Shown here piece after piece: positions 13,461 to 20,273 of a stretch of 50,141 nt of DNA. Position 1 is the first letter of the stretch. Each line of letters opens with the position of its first letter. Below the pieces are notes generated by a model, which made no database searches, was not told the DNA's origin, and was given only the letters and a program-made list of their open reading frames with translations. A program made the translations under genes and the position numbers. Origin of the DNA: Aurantibacter sp034110465 (lineage in GTDB: Bacteria; Bacteroidota; Bacteroidia; Flavobacteriales; Flavobacteriaceae); NCBI GenBank assembly GCA_034110465.1, contig JAWUZD010000001.1:1-50141 (forward strand), given 5' to 3'.

Positions 13461-13748
13461 ATGAGTACTACAATTCAAAACATTGAAAAAAACTGGAAAG
13501 AAAACTTTATGCTACATGCATCCGCAGCAATTATTGTTTCAACTTGTTTAGGTGGAGTTGCTGCAATGTCTATTTTACAGAACGGAACAGGAATGTTTCA
13601 GCTTATTCAATTAATTACAATCGTTATTTTATGTAACGCTGTTTTAGTTACAATTTTATCGGTACAGAAACCAAAAATGGTACTTTATACTGTAGTTACG
13701 AGTCTTGTAATGTGTACACTTATAGCATTTGCGAATTTTATGTTTTAA
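13461..13748 (+). CDS. Small membrane protein, 95 residues, predicted FNR-controlled
   Basis: The start at 13461 (MSTTIQNIEKNWKENFML) is chosen because a good -7 box lies 25 bases upstream. The longer frame from 13389 would include the FNR box and promoter. The protein has three hydrophobic segments (about 17-40, 44-64, 70-93), an N-terminal cytosolic amphipathic part and no known motif. It stands convergent to the cbb3 oxidase assembly genes and carries the same regulatory box. It is therefore probably part of the low-oxygen response, but I cannot name a function. Confidence 0.75.
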   Translation: MSTTIQNIEKNWKENFMLHASAAIIVSTCLGGVAAMSILQNGTGMFQLIQLITIVILCNAVLVTILSVQKPKMVLYTVVTSLVMCTLIAFANFMF

Positions 13749-13806
13749 ACACCTATGTAATCTGATTCTGATAAAGAAAAGAATCTTTTTCTCACTAAAA
13801 ACACAG

Positions 13807-13864
13807 AACAAAAATAACTATGAGGCTTGCTTTTATAAAAGCAAGCCTCATAGTTATTTTTGTT
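13807..13864. terminator. 58-bp perfect palindrome, bidirectional terminator
   Basis: Two 29-base arms pair without mismatch, with A and T runs at the outer ends (AAAAATAAC ... GTTATTTTT) and a core of GAGGCTTGCTTTT and its complement. It lies between two convergent transcription units (95-residue gene and the cbb3 operon end), where a bidirectional terminator is expected. The stem is unusually long. Confidence 0.85.
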
Positions 13865-13928
13865 AGATTCTATTTAATTAATCGCTATTTACGCTTCGGC
13901 TACTCTTAATAAAAGTGTAACAACACCT

Positions 13929-14069
13929 TTATTTTTCTTTTTTTTCAGAGTCTGAATTAACCATATTATAAACTACAGCTACTAATATTACGCACACTAA
14001 TGCAAATACACCAATAATTACCGATCCCATTCCCCAATTAACTAGAGGAAGATTTACTAAATATTTCAT
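13929..14069 (-). CDS. Single-pass membrane microprotein (46 residues) at end of cbb3 operon
   Basis: A frame too short for ordinary gene calling: MKYLVNLPLVNWGMGSVIIG, then one hydrophobic helix (about 15-36), then a charged tail VNSDSEKKEK. It starts 17 bases after the stop codon of the SafE-like gene, on the same strand, and the operon terminator follows. The helix with a Lys-rich C-terminal tail and the operon position suggest a small accessory subunit or assembly factor of the cbb3 oxidase. Function is inferred from context only. Confidence 0.65.
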   Translation of the reverse strand: MKYLVNLPLVNWGMGSVIIGVFALVCVILVAVVYNMVNSDSEKKEK

Positions 14070-14086
14070 ATTAATTAATTTTTATA

Positions 14087-14791
14087 TTAATGACAATTTT
14101 GCAATCCATTTGCAGATTTTACAGTTACCGTTTCTGCTGGTGATATATATGGTATTCCTAAACCTAATCCTCTTAGGATAAATAAAACACCTACAATTAC
14201 CACAAATACAGGAATTAATTTTAATACACGTTGTTTTACAGGATGAGATATGTAATTTCCCAAATAAATAACCGAAGTCATTAATGGTATTGTTCCCAAA
14301 CCGAAAGCAAACATATATAAACTTCCTTCAATAATTTGACCTGAACCAATGGCTCCAAAAACAGCCATATAGACTAACCCGCAAGGCAATAATCCGTTTA
14401 GTAATCCGATAATAAAAAAAGAACCTGCAGATTTATTTTTTAGATTAAAACCTATAAGCGATTTTACTTTAGACACCACTTGATACATTGGTGCGAGCCA
14501 ATTAGATGTACTTTTCTTTTTTGGTAAAATTACAGAAAGAATCATTATAACACCAAGAACAACACTAACACGTTGTTGTAATCCAAAAAGATATAAGCTT
14601 CGTCCTAACAGCCCAAAAACAAGTCCTAAAAAGGTGTATGTTGTAAGCCTTCCAAAATGATAGCTAAATAACTGAAATACTTTATTTAGCTTGTTATTCT
14701 TATCTAAAGGCAATAAAAAAGCGATTGGACCACACATTCCTATACAGTGAAAACTTCCAAATAAACCTAATATTAAAGCCGATAGCAACAT
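14087..14791 (-). CDS. Sulfite exporter TauE/SafE family membrane protein in cbb3 operon
   Basis: A 234-residue membrane protein of the SafE-like family that accompanies cbb3 oxidase genes in many bacteria and is thought to assist copper handling or oxidase assembly. It has six hydrophobic segments, an N-terminal FHCIGMCGP motif with Cys16 and Cys20, and LLNGLLPCGLVYMAVF in the middle, a Cys/Pro motif often seen in this group. The start is 2 bases after the stop codon of the FixH-like gene. It is followed by the 46-residue membrane protein. The precise substrate is not known. Confidence 0.85.
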   Translation of the reverse strand: MLLSALILGLFGSFHCIGMCGPIAFLLPLDKNNKLNKVFQLFSYHFGRLTTYTFLGLVFGLLGRSLYLFGLQQRVSVVLGVIMILSVILPKKKSTSNWLAPMYQVVSKVKSLIGFNLKNKSAGSFFIIGLLNGLLPCGLVYMAVFGAIGSGQIIEGSLYMFAFGLGTIPLMTSVIYLGNYISHPVKQRVLKLIPVFVVIVGVLFILRGLGLGIPYISPAETVTVKSANGLQNCH

Positions 14792-14793
14792 TG

Positions 14794-15240
14794 TTAATAA
14801 ACTATTTCTTTTTTATATAGATATGGCTTTCCTTGGTAACTCCATTCTATAGTTATGTTCCAACGTCCATCTAACATTTTTTGCTTAGGGATAATCATTT
14901 TACTGTTCAAAATATCAAGAGGTAATTCAAAATCTAAAATCATATTTGAAGGTCTATACAAAAACACTTTACCTTTTATATCTTCGTTTTCTAATTCCTT
15001 TGGAAATACGATTTGCCATCCTTTCTGAGTTCGTTTTCCTTGAATTTGTTCACTTAAATTATTAGTGTTATTTTCTGCATCAATTTCATCTTGATACAAC
15101 ATTTCTTTAGCATAATATTCTTCGGTAACTAAATCGTGAGAAAAATTTTGATCGGTAACCATTGTAATAACCAAGTATAATATAAAGCTTATAAAAGCTA
15201 ACATTCCTATAACTATTCCTGTTCCCCAATTAATTTTCAT
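14794..15240 (-). CDS. ccoH: FixH/CcoH-like cbb3 oxidase assembly protein
   Basis: A 148-residue protein with one N-terminal membrane helix (residues 5-28, beginning MKINWGTGIVIGML) and a periplasmic beta-rich domain. The segment DLVTEEYYAKEMLYQDEID is typical of FixH, whose members help insert copper and stabilise the cbb3 oxidase. It lies between ccoG and the SafE-like gene with short spacing, the usual order. Confident by motif and position. Confidence 0.88.
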   Translation of the reverse strand: MKINWGTGIVIGMLAFISFILYLVITMVTDQNFSHDLVTEEYYAKEMLYQDEIDAENNTNNLSEQIQGKRTQKGWQIVFPKELENEDIKGKVFLYRPSNMILDFELPLDILNSKMIIPKQKMLDGRWNITIEWSYQGKPYLYKKEIVY

Positions 15241-15262
15241 AACTTTTTTATATGCAATTATA

Positions 15263-16684
15263 TTATTTATAGCTTCTTGGTCCTAAAAAGTTGGTTGTGG
15301 TACTTTCTATTTCCTTTCCGTTACTAAAAATAGCAATTTCTAATTTTATTTTATCATCCTTTAAAACGCTTCCATTAATTTCTACAAAAAGAGTTCCTTC
15401 TGTTAATCCTTGCTTTTCAATATCAATTTTTTCTTGAGAAACTAGTTTTACCGCACCTTTGTGTGATACTAATCTAAATTCTAAATCTTTTAAATCTTCG
15501 GTAGTCTTATTTACTAATTTAAAAGTATAAACATTACTAATAATATTACCTTCTTTATGCTCGTACAACTGACCTGGCAATCTTAAAATACGTGCTTCAA
15601 CATCGTTACGTAAAAATAGCATTCCAATTAAAACAAAAATTAAAATACCTAAAGTCACCGAATAGCCTTTTAGTCTTGGCGTAAATTCAAAAGGTGTTTT
15701 TTTCTCTATATTTTCTTCGCTAGCATATCTAATTAATCCTTTTTGAAGGTTTACAGATTCCATAATATGATCGCAAGCATCAATACAAGCAGTGCAATTA
15801 ATACATTCTAACTGCGTTCCGTTTCTAATATCTATTCCTGTAGGACAGACATTTACACATTGATTACAATCTATACAATCGCCTTTCCCTGTAGTTTCTC
15901 TTTCTTCGTTTTTCTTGAATTTAGCACGACCTTCTTCTTTCTCTCCTCTTTTATGATCGTAAGCAACAATTATAGATTTATTATCTAACAAAGCACCTTG
16001 TAATCTACCATAAGGACAAACTATAATACAAACTTGTTCTCTAAACCAAGTAAATATAAAATAGAATACACCTGTAAAAATCAATAAAGAGATAAGTGTG
16101 CTAGTATGATTTTGTGGTCCTTCTGTAATATATCTTAACAAAGTATCACTACTAATTAAATACGCCAAAAATACATTGGCAATTAAGAATGAAATGACAA
16201 AAAAGATAATCCATTTTAAAACACGTTTGCGAATTTTCTCTGCATTCCAAGGCATTTTTGATAAACGGATTTGCTTACCTCTATCGCCATCAATCCAATA
16301 CTCAATTCGTCTAAAAACCATTTCCATAAAAATGGTTTGTGGACAAACCCAACCACAAAATAAGCGTCCATAAGCTACTGTAAATAGCAGAACAAACACA
16401 ACACCAATTATCATCATAATAACAATAAGATGAAAATCTTGTGGCCAAAATGGGAAGCTAAACAGATTAAAACGTCTTTCTAATACATTAAAAAGAAAAA
16501 ACTGGTTCCCATTAATTTTTATAAATGGTGCAGAAAACAAAAACAATAACAAGACATAACTAACGTACTTTCTATACTCGTACCATTTCCCCGAAGGTTT
16601 CTTTGGAAAAACCCAAGCACGTTTACCGTCTTCGGCTAAAGTTCCAATGGTATCTCTAAAGTTGTCTTGCTCCTGCTCTGCCAT
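15263..16684 (-). CDS. ccoG: Cytochrome c oxidase accessory protein CcoG
   Basis: A 473-residue inner-membrane iron-sulfur protein of the FixG/CcoG family, reported to reduce Cu(II) during cbb3 oxidase assembly. It has several N-terminal membrane helices with CGWVCPQTIFMEMVFR and CIIVCPYGRLQ. A double [4Fe-4S] ferredoxin-like region follows (CIDCNQCVNVCPTG and ECINCTACIDACD, about 270-310), then a further helix and a C-terminal immunoglobulin-like domain (to residue 473). Length is normal. It sits directly after ccoP. Confidence 0.95.
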   Translation of the reverse strand: MAEQEQDNFRDTIGTLAEDGKRAWVFPKKPSGKWYEYRKYVSYVLLLFLFSAPFIKINGNQFFLFNVLERRFNLFSFPFWPQDFHLIVIMMIIGVVFVLLFTVAYGRLFCGWVCPQTIFMEMVFRRIEYWIDGDRGKQIRLSKMPWNAEKIRKRVLKWIIFFVISFLIANVFLAYLISSDTLLRYITEGPQNHTSTLISLLIFTGVFYFIFTWFREQVCIIVCPYGRLQGALLDNKSIIVAYDHKRGEKEEGRAKFKKNEERETTGKGDCIDCNQCVNVCPTGIDIRNGTQLECINCTACIDACDHIMESVNLQKGLIRYASEENIEKKTPFEFTPRLKGYSVTLGILIFVLIGMLFLRNDVEARILRLPGQLYEHKEGNIISNVYTFKLVNKTTEDLKDLEFRLVSHKGAVKLVSQEKIDIEKQGLTEGTLFVEINGSVLKDDKIKLEIAIFSNGKEIESTTTNFLGPRSYK

Positions 16685-16693
16685 TTTTAGGGT

Positions 16694-17584
16694 TTATTTC
16701 TCAATTGGTTCTGGTGTCCACACATCTCCTTCTGAAACTTTAGGTTCTGCTGGAGTAGTTCCTTGAAAAGTTAATACATAACTTGCAACTTGTGCCATTT
16801 CTAAAGGTTTTAAATCTGATTTCCAAGAAATCATTCCTTTTCCATCTCTTCCTCCTTCAGAAATTGTTTTAAATACATTTTTAATTCCACCACCTAAAAT
16901 CCAATTTTCATCGGTAAGATTTGGTCCAATTCCTCCTCCACCATCAGCCTTATGACAAGCCACACAATTTTCATCGAATATCTTTTTACCTGCTGCTAAA
17001 TCTGAAGCTTCAGTTAAGACCTCAACGGTATTAATATCTACTAAATTTTTTGCTGTTTTTTTCCATTCAGCTATTTCTTTTTTAGCAACTACAACTGCAG
17101 CTTCATATTCCTCAACTTGATTATAATCGTTAAAAACCTCAAATCTCACTAAATAAACAACAGCAAATAAAATACTTGCATAAAAACTATAAACCCACCA
17201 AGGCGGTAAATTATTGTCAAGCTCTTTAATTCCATCATAATTATGATCTAATATGATTTCATGCTCTTCCTGAATAGCTTTACTACCTAACATTTTTTTA
17301 TAAAATGCGTTTACTTTTCTAAAAGGCCTTTCTTGTTCTTCTTTTCTTTTAGCTAAATAATTAGCTTTAGAATCGTCTTCTAGCGACTGTGCTAGAACAG
17401 TTTCTAAAGCTTCAATACAAACTTCAAAAGCCAAAGCAAATAAAACCATACAACCTACTATTAACCAAAATATAGGTTGGGTAAACATTGCCCATTCTGT
17501 ACCTGTTTCGTATAAATATTCTATAACACCAATTGACGCCAATGTAAATAGAATAACTCTAAGATATGATGCGGTTGTTTTCAT
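16694..17584 (-). CDS. ccoP: cbb3 oxidase subunit CcoP, single haem
   Basis: A 296-residue membrane-anchored cytochrome c subunit that passes electrons to CcoO and CcoN. It has two N-terminal membrane helices, the FixP N-terminal pattern (HNYDGIKELDNNLPPWWVYS, about 113-132) and one cytochrome c domain with CVACH near residue 208 and a distal Met in GMISW. Classical CcoP has two haem-binding motifs; only one CxxCH is present here. The start overlaps the ccoQ stop by one base. Confidence 0.92.
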   Translation of the reverse strand: MKTTASYLRVILFTLASIGVIEYLYETGTEWAMFTQPIFWLIVGCMVLFALAFEVCIEALETVLAQSLEDDSKANYLAKRKEEQERPFRKVNAFYKKMLGSKAIQEEHEIILDHNYDGIKELDNNLPPWWVYSFYASILFAVVYLVRFEVFNDYNQVEEYEAAVVVAKKEIAEWKKTAKNLVDINTVEVLTEASDLAAGKKIFDENCVACHKADGGGGIGPNLTDENWILGGGIKNVFKTISEGGRDGKGMISWKSDLKPLEMAQVASYVLTFQGTTPAEPKVSEGDVWTPEPIEK

Positions 17585-17778
17585 TATAAGTGTTCTTTAA
17601 AAATTACAGTATCGTCGTTTAGCGGAATAGAACTTACTTCTTCTATATGTGATTTTTTAGCTGTAAAAACCCACCAAAAAAGCACCATAAAAAAGATGAA
17701 AAATATAAGTAACGAAATCATTGGATAAACGGCTACACCATCTATTTGCTCTAAGTTTCCTTTTATAAATTTTAACAT
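17584..17778 (-). CDS. ccoQ: cbb3 oxidase subunit CcoQ-like
   Basis: A 64-residue single-helix membrane protein beginning MLKFIKGNLEQIDGVAVYPM, with a hydrophobic segment (about 20-40, LLIFFIFFMVLFWWVF) and an acidic tail. Position between ccoNO and ccoP, overlapping ccoP, fits CcoQ, a small subunit that stabilises the oxidase. Sequence alone is too short for a certain call. Confidence 0.82.
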   Translation of the reverse strand: MLKFIKGNLEQIDGVAVYPMISLLIFFIFFMVLFWWVFTAKKSHIEEVSSIPLNDDTVIFKEHL

Positions 17779-17784
17779 AATGTC

Positions 17785-19986
17785 TTATTTTAATTCAGTT
17801 TCTGTACCGTCCGCGTTCTTTACTTTAATGTCTGTTCCCAAACGTTGTAAATAAGCGATAACCGCTACTATTTCTCGGTTTCTCATTTCAATAAACTCTA
17901 AACCGTTGTCTTTAGCATATTTCTTATCTGCTTCATATGTTTTAGCAAAATCTGGATCGTTATAAAGATTTTTCTCAATCTTAGTTCCTTGAGCTAACAT
18001 AGATTCTTGGGCTGTAGCAATATCTTGCTCTGTATATGGAACTCCTAAAGTAACCATAGCATTAAGCTTAGTTTCAGTATTACTCTTGTCTAATTTATTC
18101 TTAATTAACCATTTATAACTTGGCATAATAGAACCTGAAGATGTACTCTGTGGATCGTACATATGATTTAAATGCCAGTTGTCTGAATATTTACCACCAA
18201 TACGCATTAAATCTGGTCCAGTACGCTTACTTCCCCATAAAAATGGATGATCATAAACAAACTCTCCTGCTTTAGAATACTCTCCATAACGTTCAACTTC
18301 ACTTCTAAATGGTCTAATCATTTGAGAATGACAACCTACACAACCTTCGGCAATGTAAATATCTCTTCCTTCTAATTCCAATGGCGTATAAGGTTTAACA
18401 CTACTAATTATCGGGATATAATCGTCTACCATTAAAGAAGGAACAATTTGTGCAATTCCTCCAATAAGAATAGCAATAGTTGCATAAATAGTTAATTTAA
18501 CTGGTCTTCTTTCTAACCATGTATGGTAACCTTCTTTAGTTGTTCTTTTAGATGTTACTTTCTCTAAAGCTGGTGCTTCCGCTAATTCATCGGTAACTTT
18601 ACTACCTTGTCTTGCGGTCATAATTATATTATAAACTAACAAGAACATACCAATTATAAACATAGTTCCACCAATAGCTCTCATCCAATACATTGGAATA
18701 ATCTCTGTTAATGTTTCTAAGAAATTTCCGTATTTTAAAGTTCCGTCTGGATTAAATTCTTTCCACATTAAAGCTTGCTGAAAACCTGCAACATACATTG
18801 GTAATGCATATAAAATAATTCCTAATGTTCCGATCCAAAAATGTGCATTAGCTAATTTAAGAGACCATAAATTTGTTTTAAATAATCTTGGCACCATCCA
18901 ATAAATCATACCAAAGGTTAAGAAACCATTCCAAGCTAATGCTCCAACGTGAACGTGTGCAATAATCCAATCACTAAAATGAGCAATTGCATTTACATTT
19001 TTAAGTGATAGTATTGGTCCTTCAAAAGTTGCCATACCATAACCTGTAATAGCGACTACCATAAATTTTAAAACTGGATCTACTCTTACTTTATCCCAAG
19101 CACCACGAAGTGTTAGTAATCCGTTTATCATTCCACCCCAAGATGGCGCTAACAACATAATTGAAAATGCAACCCCTAAATTCTGAGCCCAATCTGGTAA
19201 TGATGTATATAATAAATGATGTGGTCCAGCCCAGATGTAAATAAATATAAGTGACCAAAAATGTACAATAGACAATCTATAAGAATAAACTGGTCTATTT
19301 GCTGCTTTAGGCACAAAATAATACATTAAACCAAGGAAAGGTGTCGTTAAGAAAAATGCTACGGCATTATGTCCGTACCACCATTGCACTAAGGCATCTT
19401 GAACTCCTGCATATACCGAATAACTTTTTAATGGTCCAACAGGAATTGCCATACTGTTTACTATATGCAACACAGCAACAGTTACAAAAGTTCCTAAATA
19501 GAACCAAATAGCCACATATAAATGACGTTGTCTTCTTTTTAATATTGTTCCAATTAAATTGGCTCCAAAAGCTACCCAAATTAAAGCAATAGCAATATCG
19601 AAAGGCCATTCTAACTCTGCATATTCTTTAGAAGATGTATATCCTAAAGGTAATGTAATTGCCGCACCAACTATTATAGCTTGCCAACCCCAAAAATTTA
19701 AATTACTTAACCAATCTTTCCACATTCTAGCCTTAAGCAAACGCTGAGAAGAATAATAAACTCCAGCAAAAATAGCGTTCCCAACAAATGCAAATATTAC
19801 AGCATTGGTGTGTAGTGGTCTTAATCTACCAAAACTTAACCAAGAAATTCCATCTGTTACGTTTGGGAATAAAAACATAAAAGCCAAAAGTAGCCCTACA
19901 CTCATTCCTACTAATCCCCAAAACATTGTTGCTACAATGAATTTTCGAACGATTTTATTATCGTAATAAAACTGTTGTACTTCCAT
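17785..19986 (-). CDS. ccoN: Fused cbb3 oxidase subunits CcoN and CcoO
   Basis: A 733-residue fusion. Residues about 1-470 are the haem-copper catalytic subunit CcoN, with about 12 membrane helices and haem and copper histidines seen in RLRPLHTNAVIFAF, WWYGHNAVAF, GPHHLLYTSLPDW and IIAHVHVGALAWNG. Residues about 500-733 are the mono-haem cytochrome c subunit CcoO, with EGCVGCHSQMIRPFRSE near 548-560 and later GSIMPSYKWL. This fusion is known in Bacteroidota. The oxidase reduces O2 at low concentration and pumps protons. It follows ccoS by 8 bases. Confidence 0.97.
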   Translation of the reverse strand: MEVQQFYYDNKIVRKFIVATMFWGLVGMSVGLLLAFMFLFPNVTDGISWLSFGRLRPLHTNAVIFAFVGNAIFAGVYYSSQRLLKARMWKDWLSNLNFWGWQAIIVGAAITLPLGYTSSKEYAELEWPFDIAIALIWVAFGANLIGTILKRRQRHLYVAIWFYLGTFVTVAVLHIVNSMAIPVGPLKSYSVYAGVQDALVQWWYGHNAVAFFLTTPFLGLMYYFVPKAANRPVYSYRLSIVHFWSLIFIYIWAGPHHLLYTSLPDWAQNLGVAFSIMLLAPSWGGMINGLLTLRGAWDKVRVDPVLKFMVVAITGYGMATFEGPILSLKNVNAIAHFSDWIIAHVHVGALAWNGFLTFGMIYWMVPRLFKTNLWSLKLANAHFWIGTLGIILYALPMYVAGFQQALMWKEFNPDGTLKYGNFLETLTEIIPMYWMRAIGGTMFIIGMFLLVYNIIMTARQGSKVTDELAEAPALEKVTSKRTTKEGYHTWLERRPVKLTIYATIAILIGGIAQIVPSLMVDDYIPIISSVKPYTPLELEGRDIYIAEGCVGCHSQMIRPFRSEVERYGEYSKAGEFVYDHPFLWGSKRTGPDLMRIGGKYSDNWHLNHMYDPQSTSSGSIMPSYKWLIKNKLDKSNTETKLNAMVTLGVPYTEQDIATAQESMLAQGTKIEKNLYNDPDFAKTYEADKKYAKDNGLEFIEMRNREIVAVIAYLQRLGTDIKVKNADGTETELK

Positions 19987-19994
19987 ATAAATAT

Positions 19995-20204
19995 TTAATT
20001 GTGATTGTTAGTTTTAATTTTATTAGTTGGTTCTGTTTTGGTTTTAGGTGCTTTTGGTTTTACCAACTCGTCTTCAAAAAGCATACGAACCGATGGTGTA
20101 TAAACATCGTCATACTGACCATTTTTCACAGAAAGTATAAATGCCGCAAAAAAAGCCAAAGCCACAAGTACACTAATTGTTAGTAATAAATAAATAATAG
20201 TCAT
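19995..20204 (-). CDS. ccoS: cbb3 oxidase maturation protein CcoS
   Basis: A 69-residue protein with one N-terminal membrane helix (MTIIYLLLTISVLVALAFFA) followed by FILSVKNGQYDDVYTPSVRM, the characteristic CcoS segment (W/K-x-G-Q-(F/Y)-D-D). CcoS is needed for cofactor insertion into CcoN. It is the first gene of the cco operon and lies downstream of an FNR-type box. Confidence 0.92.
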   Translation of the reverse strand: MTIIYLLLTISVLVALAFFAAFILSVKNGQYDDVYTPSVRMLFEDELVKPKAPKTKTEPTNKIKTNNHN

Positions 20205-20224
20205 ATCTCAATTCTATTAGATTG

Positions 20225-20267
20225 TAAAATTAACTTGAAAAGCCTTTTTAAAAGATGACATTTATCA
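20225..20267 (-). promoter_or_regulatory. FNR-type box and -7-like box of the cco operon
   Basis: TGACATTTATCA at 20256-20267 (TGATAAATGTCA on the coding strand) fits TGAY-N4-RTCA. On the minus strand TAATTTTA (20225-20232) is a 7/8 match to TAnnTTTG. The centres are 33 bp apart. It lies in the 69-base gap between ccoI and ccoS. Confidence 0.65.
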
Positions 20268-20273
20268 GTTTTA

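Noticed and set aside
16176..16373. Small plus-strand frames within ccoG, ccoN, ccoI, pdhC, porU and others
   Set aside because: They run antisense inside clearly identified genes, lack their own family motifs and promoters, and are shadows of codon use.
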